A stretch of DNA of 40,884 nucleotides from Rhodospirillales bacterium (GTDB lineage Bacteria > Pseudomonadota > Alphaproteobacteria > Rhodospirillales > Casp-alpha2): assembly GCA_028825025.1 (NCBI GenBank), contig JAPKAX010000005.1, forward strand, positions 1 through 40,884, in the 5' to 3' direction. The position numbers and the translations under genes are program-made. The stretch's first letter is position 1. Each line of letters begins with the position of its first letter. Shown here piece after piece: positions 31,696 through 40,884 of this stretch. The notes below the pieces were generated by a model. That model did no database searches. It saw nothing but the letters and a program-made list of their open reading frames with translations, and was not told where the DNA came from.

Positions 31696-32916
31696 CTATT
31701 TTGGCATAGAAACCAATTTGATCAAAGCTGAAACCGGCACCAACTGGAAATTATCCATGTCATTTTCTTCAAGCCAAAACTTTAACGCCTTGAGTGTCGC
31801 ATCACGCGGGTGGCCAATAGCGACCGCATAGCCTTGCTTTTTTGCCAATCGTTTAACGGCGCTCAAACGTTTTTTTATCTCATTGATATCGTCAATGTGA
31901 TCTAAAAATATGTTACGTGCAATAAAAGGAACGCCAATTTGATTGGCTGCAATTTGGCCTTTGGTTGATCCTGATGTGACGGAATCTAAAAAGATAAGTT
32001 CCCGTTTTTTAAGCTCCCGCATTACCGTCCGCATGCCCTCTAAATGTGAAGTGAACCGAGACCCCATGTGATTGTTAATGCCGACAAAACCAGAAAACTG
32101 CTCTAACCCCCATTTTAAGGCCGAAATTGTTTCGCTGGATGGCACACCACTGAGCAATACATTTGGCCCCGGATCAACATCAGAGCTCGAGGGCTCCATT
32201 GGAACGTGAAGCATTAATTCATGCCCTGCTTCGCGCGCTTTTTGGGTTTGATGAGCTAAATCACGGGCATATGTAAGATACGATAACGTCAATGGGCCTT
32301 TAAGCTGGGTTGCAATGCGCGAGCGCCTTTGATCAACCCCCATATCATCGAGAACAATCGCTATTTTCGGCTTATTGCTCAAATTAACAGGAAGCGCATT
32401 CTTTAACCAATGGGGCTTTTCCGTATCAGGTTCAATCCGTGCCAATTGCACTACAGCTGAACCTAGTTGTTTAGGCAATGGGGATGTTGGTTCTTCAGCT
32501 TTTAATTGAGGTGTCTGCTGAATAGGGGCAACAATTGGGGCTGGTTTTGTTTCAATGATAGGGGGAATTGTTATTGCAGGATATTCAACAATCCCTTGAG
32601 GCAATGCTTCTTCGTAGGCGCGGGGTTTGTCTTCGCTTTCATGGGGTTCTGGATGTACTATTTTTGCTTTGGGCGCAGGCTGAGGTTCAACGATTTTTGG
32701 CTGTATGTTTTGAGCTGTTGCAGGTGCAGGTGTTTCATGGTTCAGAATTTTTTGTGATGTAGTTGGGGTGTCCTTTTTTAAGACGTAGCCCATGCCATAA
32801 CCAATACCAATCCCAAACAGAGCTAAACCAACCAGTATCGCTTGTCGGGCGGGGTTCGGTTTAAAATTAAGCAGTGCGGATGTTTTTTTGAGCATGTGTT
32901 CTTTTGCCTTCGTCAC
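31696..32916 (-). CDS. Divergent polysaccharide deacetylase family protein
   Basis: KPKIAIVLDDMGVDQRRS, LMLHVPMEPSSSDVDPGPN, FVGINNHMGSRFTS, LDSVTSGST, IGHPRDATL. Confidence 0.9.
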   Translation of the reverse strand: MTKAKEHMLKKTSALLNFKPNPARQAILVGLALFGIGIGYGMGYVLKKDTPTTSQKILNHETPAPATAQNIQPKIVEPQPAPKAKIVHPEPHESEDKPRAYEEALPQGIVEYPAITIPPIIETKPAPIVAPIQQTPQLKAEEPTSPLPKQLGSAVVQLARIEPDTEKPHWLKNALPVNLSNKPKIAIVLDDMGVDQRRSRIATQLKGPLTLSYLTYARDLAHQTQKAREAGHELMLHVPMEPSSSDVDPGPNVLLSGVPSSETISALKWGLEQFSGFVGINNHMGSRFTSHLEGMRTVMRELKKRELIFLDSVTSGSTKGQIAANQIGVPFIARNIFLDHIDDINEIKKRLSAVKRLAKKQGYAVAIGHPRDATLKALKFWLEENDMDNFQLVPVSALIKLVSMPK

Positions 32917-32942
32917 ACATAAAAGGAAAGCTCAATTTCTAA

Positions 32943-34181
32943 TTATGCGCTGCGGCGTCTTGATTTAAGTTGACCCATTAAAAGCCATACAGCGATCGAC
33001 ATGTTAAGTAAGTTCCATGCAATACCATTTAAGAATGCTGCTTGATAAGAGCCGGTGAGGTCAAATATTAATCCTGACAACCAACCGCCTAAGGCCATAC
33101 CACCAACCGTCGCCATCAGAACTAAGCTCACCCGCGCCCCTGCTTCTTTAGCTGGCATGTATTCGCGTACAATCAACGCATAACTGGGCACAATGCCACC
33201 TTGTGCGAGGCCAAAAAAGGCAGAGACAACGTAAAGCGAGGCCAATCCATCGAAAGGAATATAAAACAACAGGGCCATGCATTGCAGTACTGAGCCAATA
33301 ATCAGGGTCCATACGCCACCGATTTTGTCACCAATCATGCCTGAAACCAATCGGCTAACAATACCAAAGCCGAGCATTAACGATAGCATTTCAGCGCCCC
33401 GGGTAACGCCATAACCCAAATCACCACAATAAGCGACGATATGAACTTGTGGCATCGACATGGCAACGCAGCAGGCAATACCCGCAATAACTAAAATGGT
33501 TTGCAAGGCACGCGGGGAAATGTTTAAGCGGAACCTATTACTGTGGCCATCACTTTGGCCTGCAACAAAATTCAAATTAGGCCGCCTGCGCAATAAAAAA
33601 GCCAATGGGACCATGGTACAAATACAAAACACACCAACAGCTATGTATGAGGTGCGCCATCCATAGTATTCGATACCATAGGTTAAAAGTGGTGGCCAAA
33701 TGGTGCCAGATACGTAATTTCCGCTAGCGACAATAGCAATTGCAATGCCGCGCCGTTTTACGAACCAGTGGGTGATATCGGCAACCAAAGGCGCAAAGGA
33801 TGCTGAACTGCCTAACATTCCAATACAAACCGCTTGAACAGCAATGAATTGCCATAGGCTTGTTGTATATGCAGCAAGAATATAGCCAGAACCCATAATA
33901 AGTGCGCTGAAGAATAAGGGGACAAACACGCCTCTTTTATCGGCCAATCGCCCCATAAAGACACCGCCTGTCGCAAATCCGATCATGGTCGCCATATAGG
34001 GCAATGAAGCATCGGCGCGACTGATATTAAATTCTGCCTCGATGGTTGGTAGAATAACAACAACAGACCACATACCAACGCCACCAATCGTGCTCATAGC
34101 CAATGAAACGACTAAGCGCCACCAAGAATAGGCGCTGTCGGGTTGATCGGGTATTAGATGAGATTGTGTTTGATCTGGCAT
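32943..34181 (-). CDS. MFS transporter
   Basis: 12-TM-like ORF with MGRLADKRG and SRLVSGMIGDKIGG signature loops. Confidence 0.9.
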   Translation of the reverse strand: MPDQTQSHLIPDQPDSAYSWWRLVVSLAMSTIGGVGMWSVVVILPTIEAEFNISRADASLPYMATMIGFATGGVFMGRLADKRGVFVPLFFSALIMGSGYILAAYTTSLWQFIAVQAVCIGMLGSSASFAPLVADITHWFVKRRGIAIAIVASGNYVSGTIWPPLLTYGIEYYGWRTSYIAVGVFCICTMVPLAFLLRRRPNLNFVAGQSDGHSNRFRLNISPRALQTILVIAGIACCVAMSMPQVHIVAYCGDLGYGVTRGAEMLSLMLGFGIVSRLVSGMIGDKIGGVWTLIIGSVLQCMALLFYIPFDGLASLYVVSAFFGLAQGGIVPSYALIVREYMPAKEAGARVSLVLMATVGGMALGGWLSGLIFDLTGSYQAAFLNGIAWNLLNMSIAVWLLMGQLKSRRRSA

Positions 34182-34262
34182 GTATTGAAATTCAATGCGT
34201 TAGAGTTAATGTGACGTGTACTCCCGTTTAAGGAGTGGGTCAAAGTTTACTCGGCTTAGAAG

Positions 34263-35177
34263 TTAAGTTTTCGTTTTGCCGCGCTCTGAAAGTAAAATGC
34301 CACCAAGGACCAATACCAGTGCCATACCGTGGAATAATTTGAACGGCTCGTTCAAAATTAAAACGGATAACCCAGAAGCAAAGATGGGGGCCAAGTTGAT
34401 CATCACCCCTGCCCTGCCCGGCCCAATCAGCTTAACCGCATGAATGAACGACAACTGAGCTAAAAAGGATGGGAATAATGTTATTAACCCGGCATAAATC
34501 CAGCCTTTTGGGCTTGGAGCCAAAAATTGACCTGAATAGACTTCAATCGCAACCATTGGCAAGGATGCTAAAAATGCAGCTCCAGCCATGACTGTAAACA
34601 TCCCCATTGCTGAAACTTGCGGTCGGTTGCGCAATCCAACCGTATATGCGGCATAAAAAGAACAGGCGACGATCATTATCAGATCACCGATATTGAATGT
34701 AAGGTTTCTTAAATTTGCTATGTCACCACCTGAAGCGACGATCACAACGCCCACAAATGCTACAGAAACCCCAGCCGCTTGCATCAACGTAACGGGAGTG
34801 CGGAAAGCAACAAAGGCACCAAAAAATACAAATATTGGGATGGAGCCTTGTAAAATCCCAATGTTTACGCCGCTTGTTGAATGCGATGCGACATAAAACA
34901 AAGCGTTAAAACTGGCGTATCCAACTATACCCATTATCGAGAAAAATAATAAATGTTTGCGTAATTGCGGCCAATCGCGCCGTACGGGTTTATTGAAAAA
35001 AACCAAAAGGAGAACTGCAACACCAAACCAGCGAATAGATACAATTGCCATTGGCGAAATTTCGCCAACTATTAATTTCCCAAATACAGCGTTGAAGCCC
35101 CAACAAAGTGTTGTGAAGACAAGCATAACGTAAGCCAACCATGTTTTTTCTAAAATCGATACAGAAGGTGACGTCAC
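34263..35177 (-). CDS. EamA/DMT family transporter
   Basis: Ten-TM-like ORF, CWGFNAVFGKLIVGEISPMAIVSIRWFGVAVLLL, LAPIFASGLSVLILNEPFKLFHGMALVLVLGGILLSERG. Confidence 0.92.
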   Translation of the reverse strand: MTSPSVSILEKTWLAYVMLVFTTLCWGFNAVFGKLIVGEISPMAIVSIRWFGVAVLLLVFFNKPVRRDWPQLRKHLLFFSIMGIVGYASFNALFYVASHSTSGVNIGILQGSIPIFVFFGAFVAFRTPVTLMQAAGVSVAFVGVVIVASGGDIANLRNLTFNIGDLIMIVACSFYAAYTVGLRNRPQVSAMGMFTVMAGAAFLASLPMVAIEVYSGQFLAPSPKGWIYAGLITLFPSFLAQLSFIHAVKLIGPGRAGVMINLAPIFASGLSVLILNEPFKLFHGMALVLVLGGILLSERGKTKT

Positions 35178-35325
35178 AACCGGTAATCCTTGTTAAGCGC
35201 AACACAGCCAAGTGTTGAAAGTTAATAAGGTGCTTCTTCTATACCTGTAAAGAACAAAGCCTTTCTTGCCCCAACGAATTCTGTCGAATAGGATATTTGT
35301 TAACATAAATTCCATTGGGAAATTG

Positions 35326-36297
35326 ATGATGACAACTGATACCCCTAAAAGCGCTGGATGGCGAGATTACCCCCGCTACCCAGACACTGCTATTGAAGCC
35401 TTGGACGATCGGTTCAATAAATATATGATTTTTAGTGCTGCTGTTGAGCGCTTGTATACAGGTGCTCGGTGGTCAGAAGGCCCTGTGTGGTTTGGTGATG
35501 GGCGTTATTTGCTGTGGAGCGACATTCCGAACAATCGAATTCTTAAATGGGAAGAAGAAACCGAAAACGTAAGCGTATATCGCAAGCCAACTAATTTTGG
35601 AAATGGCCATACCAGAGACCGCGTTGGACGCTTGATTACGTGCGAGCATGGCGGGCGTGTCACGCGCACAGAATATGATGGAATGATTACTGTCATAATG
35701 GACAGCTGGCAAGGAAAACCGCTCAATTCACCCAATGACGTTGTTGTTAAGTCCGATGGATCTATTTGGTTCACGGACCCACCCTTTGGTCTTTTAGGGA
35801 ATTACGAAGGTAATAAACGCGAGCAAGAATTACCGGCGGCAACGTACCGGGTCGATGGAGAAACGCTTAAAGCAACGATGGTTGCTGACAATGTGTTGGG
35901 GCCAAATGGATTGGCGTTTTCACCCGATGAAAGCATACTTTATATCGTCGAATCGCGGGGTGAGCCGTTCCGTAAAATTGTTGTCTTTGATGTCTCAGAA
36001 AATGGTCGTCAAATCGCGAACAAGCGGGTTTTTATTGATGCGGGTTCGGGCGGTACACCGGATGGGTTTCGGGTCGATATTGACGGTAATTTGTGGTGTG
36101 GTTGGGGTATGGGCAGCGATGATTTAGATGGGGTTTTGGTTTTTGCATCTGATGGAGCTAAAATTGGCCGTATTCGTTTGCCAGAACGATGTGCGAATGT
36201 ATGTTTTGGCGGGTTGAAGCGCAATCGTTTGTTTATGGCGGCCAGCCAATCCATGTATTCTTTATATGTGAACACCCAAGGCGTCGCAGGAGGTTGA
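35326..36297 (+). CDS. SMP-30/gluconolactonase/LRE family protein
   Basis: YTGARWSEGPVWFGDGRYLLWSDIPNNRILKWEE, NSPNDVVVKSDGSIWFTDPPFG, PNGLAFSPDE, PDGFRVDIDGNLWCG; start chosen at MMTTDTP. Confidence 0.92.
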   Translation: MMTTDTPKSAGWRDYPRYPDTAIEALDDRFNKYMIFSAAVERLYTGARWSEGPVWFGDGRYLLWSDIPNNRILKWEEETENVSVYRKPTNFGNGHTRDRVGRLITCEHGGRVTRTEYDGMITVIMDSWQGKPLNSPNDVVVKSDGSIWFTDPPFGLLGNYEGNKREQELPAATYRVDGETLKATMVADNVLGPNGLAFSPDESILYIVESRGEPFRKIVVFDVSENGRQIANKRVFIDAGSGGTPDGFRVDIDGNLWCGWGMGSDDLDGVLVFASDGAKIGRIRLPERCANVCFGGLKRNRLFMAASQSMYSLYVNTQGVAGG

Positions 36298-36298
36298 T

Positions 36299-37141
36299 AT
36301 GACCGTAGAGATGCATCCACTAAATCCTTATTTCGGTGCAGATATCACAGGAATAGATGTCTCCAAGGGTGTTGATGACGCTGAGTTTTCTCAGATTTGG
36401 GACAATTTTAACGAATACGGTCTGATCTCTCTTCGTGGACAACATTTATCAGTCGACGATCAAGTTAAATTAGGCCGCCGGTTTGGAGATGTGCAAATCC
36501 ATGTCATGAACCAATATCACATCAGTGGTCACCCGGAAGTGTATTATTTATCGAATTTAGATGAAGACGGAAACCCCAACGGTAAACACCCGGATAAAGG
36601 AACAATGTTTTGGCACACTGATGGCTCGTGGCGTGATCGGCCTGGGTTGGCGACGATTATGGTCGCAGAAATTATCCCGGATGAAGGGGGTGAAACTCAC
36701 TTTTATTGCACTGAAGCCGGATATGCAGCGTTAGATGACGATACAAAAACCAAGGTTCAGGGGTTGCGGGTTACCCATAATTTGGATTTCTCGCGCAATC
36801 GCCGCCATGGTGAAGAGCCGATGACTGAGGCGCAAAAGAAAGCGGCACCCCCTGTGACCCACCCCATGGTCCGAACCCACCCTGTAACAGGACGTAAAAG
36901 CCTTTTTCTTGGTGATCATGCCGAATGCATTGAGGGTATGGATTACGAAGAAGGCCGGAAATTAATTGAAGAGTTAAACGCCCAAATGGTCCGTCCTGAA
37001 TTTGTTTATGCGCACAAATACCGTCCGGGTGACATTATTGCTTGGGATAACCGGCGTACATTGCATAAATCGACCCCCTACGATGTGGCAACGGAACGCA
37101 GGGTCATGCGCAGAACAACCATTTTAGGTGATCCACCCTAA
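36299..37141 (+). CDS. TauD/TfdA family Fe(II)/2-oxoglutarate dioxygenase
   Basis: GLISLRGQHLSVDDQVKLGRRFG, FWHTDGSWRDRPGLATIM (HxD), HPVTGRKSLFLGDHA, WDNRRTLHKSTPYD; AGGAGG at 36288-36293. Confidence 0.92.
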   Translation: MTVEMHPLNPYFGADITGIDVSKGVDDAEFSQIWDNFNEYGLISLRGQHLSVDDQVKLGRRFGDVQIHVMNQYHISGHPEVYYLSNLDEDGNPNGKHPDKGTMFWHTDGSWRDRPGLATIMVAEIIPDEGGETHFYCTEAGYAALDDDTKTKVQGLRVTHNLDFSRNRRHGEEPMTEAQKKAAPPVTHPMVRTHPVTGRKSLFLGDHAECIEGMDYEEGRKLIEELNAQMVRPEFVYAHKYRPGDIIAWDNRRTLHKSTPYDVATERRVMRRTTILGDPP

Positions 37142-37601
37142 TGAGCACCGATTACATAACTGTTACTGATGCCCCAGATGCGGCACCGTGGCTGATTATG
37201 GTTCATGGTATAATCCAAGACCACCGGGTGTTTTCGTCTCAGGTTGTGGCCTTTAAGGAACAATACCGTATTTTGTTGATCGATTTACCCGGGCATGGGT
37301 TATCAACGTATGTTCCCGGTCCATATGGGCATGTGGAAATGATGGAACACGTACGCCGTATTTGGGATCAAGCCGCAATTGGGCCTGCGCATTTTGGGCA
37401 ACGCATACGGGTACGGCTGTTGGGTTGTTACTGGCTGTCCAAGAGCCAAAGCGCTTTAGGTCATTTATTTTAGAAGGTGCCGTGATCTCTGGCTACGATA
37501 TGCCATATGTTAACGGAACATTAGGGCAAGCATGCGTCGTCGCGCGCTCCAAAGGACCGAAAACAGCTAAGGGCCATGGGTCCCTAATTTATCCCACATA
37601 A
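37141..37601 (+). pseudogene. Alpha/beta hydrolase, frameshifted and 3'-truncated
   Basis: WLIMVHGIIQDHRVFSSQVVAFKEQYRILLIDLPGHGLS...AAIGPAHFG (frame 1), then ATHTGTAVGLLLAVQEPKRFRSFILEGAVISGYDMPY (frame 2); junction at GGG 37396-37398. Confidence 0.82.
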
Positions 37602-37619
37602 ATTTAAGGGCGTGTGACA

Positions 37620-38055
37620 TTCCAAATCGTGGTAGTATCTGTTCCTGATTACTGGATAACTTTCAATACGACGCAGAATTTTGGTAAGTCCTCTTTAACT
37701 TTTGCAAAGTCGTCATCGCTGGCATCTGTTTTCAAATCAATAATCAGATTTATCGCCGGAAGAGGAACTTCGATTTCTTTTCAAGCATAACGCCCTGGCG
37801 ATCATAGGTTTCGTCGATTGCAACGTGCATATCACTAATTTCGTTTCCATGCTTGTGGGCAATCACATTGGTGCAACCGATTAATGCAGTCATTAAGGTT
37901 TCTGTTGGTGATGGACCTTTGTTGGTTCCGCCACACTCTTCTGGCTCATCAATGATGACTGGTAGTCCATGAACATCTATATCTGTCCGCGAATGAGACG
38001 TTCCCGTCCCTTCCATCTTCATTACAATGCGTGCTTTCAGTTCAAAATTACCATT
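37620..38055 (-). pseudogene. Second OsmC-family protein, frameshifted
   Basis: DVHGLPVIIDEPEECGGTNKGPSPTETLMTALIGCTNVIAHKHGNEISDMHVAIDETYDRQGVMLEK (frame 1) then EIEVPLPAINLIIDLKTDASDDDFAKVKEDLPKFCVVLKVIQ*SGTDTTTIWNVTRP (frame 2). Confidence 0.82.
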
Positions 38056-38486
38056 TCTAATCCTTATTAATTATCAAACTTCACAAACTTCATCAAACCT
38101 AAACTTCGGTAGATGTTGGAACAGTGCTGTTGCAAAGCTACAGCCTGAATTGCATAAGACGTTTGAGCGTAAATGCGTTCCTGCAAAAAAGGCTTCGTCC
38201 ATTTTGGCTACATTGCCTGAATTTAGCGCTGGCATAAGGTCCTTTTTGGCCTCGGCTGAGTTTAAAAAGAGGATCCGTACCGGACTGCCTTGGTGCCGGT
38301 TGGGCCCGATTTCATTATAAAGTACAGTTCATTTAACTTCTTAATTGGAACTGGTACTTCTTTGAAAAAATGATAAAAATGTGCTTTTCAAAACAACAAA
38401 TCCGTTAAGTCACCGTCTAAGCATTGAAGGCGTTTTTTTGCTTTGAGCACTTCGGCTTGAGATTGTTCCACAATATCCATATTGAT

Positions 38487-39353
38487 CTACTTTTCGTCTT
38501 CAATTGTGTTAGTAAGAATGCCAAGGCCATCGACTTCGACCTCAATGACATCGCCCGGTTTCATGAAGACGGGCGGCGTACGCGCATAACCAACACCAGC
38601 TGGCGTTCCAGAAATAATGATATCGCCCGGCTCTAGCGTCATGCACTCAGTTAAGCGATAAATCAGGTTGTGGATTGTAAATACCAAATCATCTGTATTG
38701 GCATCTTGCATGATTTGACCGTTCAAGCGGCTTTGAATACGCAACCCTTTGGCACCTTCAGGTACTTCATCGGATGTTACGATTTCAGGGCCAAACGGGC
38801 CTGTATTGTCGAAGTTCTTACCGATTGTCCATTGTGATGACTTGCGCTGGTAATCGCGTAATGTACCCTCATTAAAGAGCGAGTATCCGGCAATCATTGA
38901 ACCAGCATCGGCTTCTGCAATGTGTTTTGCTTTCTTGCCAATAACAACAACCAGTTCAGCTTCAAAGTCCAAACTATCTGAGCATTTTGGCCTAACAATT
39001 GGCTCGCCTTGAGCAACCAGTGTATTGGGCCCACGGTAAAAGATTTCTGGGTACGTTGGTGTTGCTGCGCCGCCTTCTGCTGCGTGTGCCGCATAGTTGC
39101 GGCCAATGCAGATGATTTTACCGGGGCGCGGGATTGGTGGCATTAGCTTAACCGAACTCATATCGACCTTGGAATCATCGCCAGCGCTATCTCCACACGC
39201 TTTGATTTTTGCCAACATACTGTCGCCGCCTTCAAGTATTCCAATCATATCACTTGGAAGCTCGGGTGCTGCTTTGCTGAGATCGACAACTTGGTTACCT
39301 AAGCGCACGCCAACAGCGGGGCCTGATTGTCCTTGAAATGTAATTAACCGCAT
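38487..39353 (-). CDS. Fumarylacetoacetate hydrolase family protein
   Basis: GKIICIGRNYAAHAAEGG, LDFEAELVVVIGKKAKHI, PGDIIISGTPAGVGYARTPPVFMKPGDVIEVEVDGLGILTN. Confidence 0.95.
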   Translation of the reverse strand: MRLITFQGQSGPAVGVRLGNQVVDLSKAAPELPSDMIGILEGGDSMLAKIKACGDSAGDDSKVDMSSVKLMPPIPRPGKIICIGRNYAAHAAEGGAATPTYPEIFYRGPNTLVAQGEPIVRPKCSDSLDFEAELVVVIGKKAKHIAEADAGSMIAGYSLFNEGTLRDYQRKSSQWTIGKNFDNTGPFGPEIVTSDEVPEGAKGLRIQSRLNGQIMQDANTDDLVFTIHNLIYRLTECMTLEPGDIIISGTPAGVGYARTPPVFMKPGDVIEVEVDGLGILTNTIEDEK

Positions 39354-39590
39354 ATAATTTTTTCCTATGCTAATTTAGTCTGCAAATATGATGTAAAAAT
39401 TATCCATAAAATCCAACTTTTTGCAAAAATTTCGAAATTATTATCGATTAGTCTGTAAATTCATTACAATATCTACACGGATATTTATTTGAAACAATGG
39501 TTTCATAATTAAGGGTGTAAAAAATGGTAGGCGAATGGATTGTCTTGGTAAGAAAAAGTTGCAGATGAGTGGTCTTAGGGCGTGTTGGGG

Positions 39591-39923
39591 ATGCAGTTGT
39601 ATGTAGTGACAACAACGCCTGCAGGAGACATGGATGCCATTTTGGCATTAATGGGCCTGCATTTAGCATTTCAAAAGAAGCTTCAATAACAAGGTGTGCT
39701 ATTTGCCACAGGGCCTTTTGTAGATTATGACAAAAAAGTATAGTCAGGAGCAGTAATGGTTATACTGCGCGCAGATTCTGTTGAGCATGCCCGTGAAATT
39801 GTAGCCGAAGACCCAATGCACGTTGCCGGTGACCAAACATTCCACGTGCGCCCATGGCTTATGAACGAAGGATCAATGACTTTTCGGGTGACGTATTCTG
39901 ATGGTGGGCGAGAGATAAGCTAA
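39591..39923 (+). pseudogene. YciI-like family protein with two in-frame stops
   Basis: MQLYVVTTTPAGDMDAILALMGLHLAFQKKLQ*QGVLFATGPFVDYDKKV*SGAVMVILRADSVEHAREIVAEDPMHVAGDQTFHVRPWLMNEGSMTFRVTYSDGGREIS*; exactly 111 codons in one frame. Confidence 0.8.
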
Positions 39924-39956
39924 CACCTTTAGGCATGATTATAGATATGCGGCCTC

Positions 39957-39986
39957 GGGTCAGGACCCTAGACGTCTAAGTATAAT
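39957..39986 (+). promoter_or_regulatory. Candidate regulated promoter: two palindromes then TATAAT
   Basis: GGGTC-AG-GACCC (39957-39968), TAGACGTCTA (39969-39978), TATAAT (39981-39986). Confidence 0.4.
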
Positions 39987-40056
39987 GCTGACAAAATCAC
40001 AGGGGAGATGACGGTCACTGATTTCATTGATTATCTATACTTACTTAGGATGCAAT

Positions 40057-40884
40057 ATGAAGCCCCTTGACGAAATTCCAGTTGCGACTGCTGATCCGCA
40101 CACTTTGGCCATTTACCACCGATTAATGACCGCTGCCGGATCGGGATCGCCAGCGCTCATTTTTCGTCATATGGCAGTTACTCCGGGGTTATTGGATTGG
40201 GTTTGGCAGGCCGTGGGTGAAGATGTGGAAGCCGGTTGGGTGCGTGACGCCGTTTGGGACATTGTCGCTGCCACCCCATCCGAACACATTGACCCGATCA
40301 CACCTTCAGTCCTGACCGAAACCGGTATTGACGCTGACGCTCGCAGTGTGATTGGTGACATGCTGATCAGCTATAACCGCATGAACCCGCTGAATTTGAT
40401 CCTGACTGGTGCCGCCCGGATGTTGATCTCGGGTGCGAGCCTGCCGAAAACTGCTCAGGGAGCTCCAAAACAGATTTCCCCACCGCCGCCTGCACCAACG
40501 CAATTACCTCCGCCACCTAAGGTTTCAGAACTTGAACCCGCGTTGCAGGACGCCATTAGAAGGCTATGTAAAACCCTTCCTGATGTCGGTGGCGAGGTCA
40601 CTCCAACACTGTACCGCCATTTTGCAATATGGCCCCAGTTCATGATGGACGTTGCCCATCGATTGATAGTCAAACTGGATGAACTTGACCGGGCAACCCA
40701 TGCCATGAACGAAGCTTGTGAACCTTTGATCCTTGAATTGGCTCAAAGGGCCAAGGCACGCTTGGTCGATCCACCGCCGACAACCGATCTTTCGGGGTTG
40801 ATCACGGTATTGGACGGCTTCGGATATATCATCCCGCATCTTGTTGTCGTTGGCAGTGCCGTCGACGCTGCTTTGCCAAAATAG
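40057..40884 (+). CDS. DehI-like halocarboxylic acid dehalogenase family protein (tentative)
   Basis: IPVATADPHTLAIYHRLMTAAGSGSPALIFRHMAVTPGLLDWVWQAV resembles the DehI family N-terminal repeat, with a related second half PTLYRHFAIWPQFMMDVAHRL; start MKPLDEIP at 40057. Confidence 0.5.
   Translation: MKPLDEIPVATADPHTLAIYHRLMTAAGSGSPALIFRHMAVTPGLLDWVWQAVGEDVEAGWVRDAVWDIVAATPSEHIDPITPSVLTETGIDADARSVIGDMLISYNRMNPLNLILTGAARMLISGASLPKTAQGAPKQISPPPPAPTQLPPPPKVSELEPALQDAIRRLCKTLPDVGGEVTPTLYRHFAIWPQFMMDVAHRLIVKLDELDRATHAMNEACEPLILELAQRAKARLVDPPPTTDLSGLITVLDGFGYIIPHLVVVGSAVDAALPK

Noticed and set aside
37396-37398. Phase-variable homopolymer switch in the alpha/beta hydrolase
   Set aside because: The tract is only three Gs and the gene is also truncated downstream, so decay is more plausible than phase variation.

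Overview
The window is a gene-dense, almost certainly alphaproteobacterial chromosome segment. Its backbone is a conserved housekeeping block: pgpA-cinA / coq10-lipA-lpd-pdhC-pdhB-pdhA-ftsB-eno / kdsA-pyrG-secG / tpiA / ppiD-trpE. Accessory catabolic and transport genes are inserted between these core genes: an L-2-haloacid dehalogenase, a mandelate racemase/enolase-superfamily protein, a large alpha/beta-hydrolase-domain protein, an aldo/keto reductase, a GlcG/HbpS-like protein, an FAD oxidoreductase, an SMP-30-TauD operon, a FAH-family protein and a DehI-like protein. The most striking signal is what the ORF track does not explain. Most of the larger gaps contain recognisable gene corpses, which I reconstructed by frame-by-frame reading: two OsmC-family genes, a cupin whose 3' end runs in frame into lpd, an ABM-domain gene, a TauD/TfdA dioxygenase, a membrane protein with four in-frame stops, an alpha/beta hydrolase and a YciI-like gene. 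This looks like recent, ongoing gene decay of accessory metabolism around an intact core. I found no tRNA, rRNA, CRISPR array, transposase or phage gene. I found no convincing new defence or mobile system. All family assignments come from motif recognition by eye; no database search was run.
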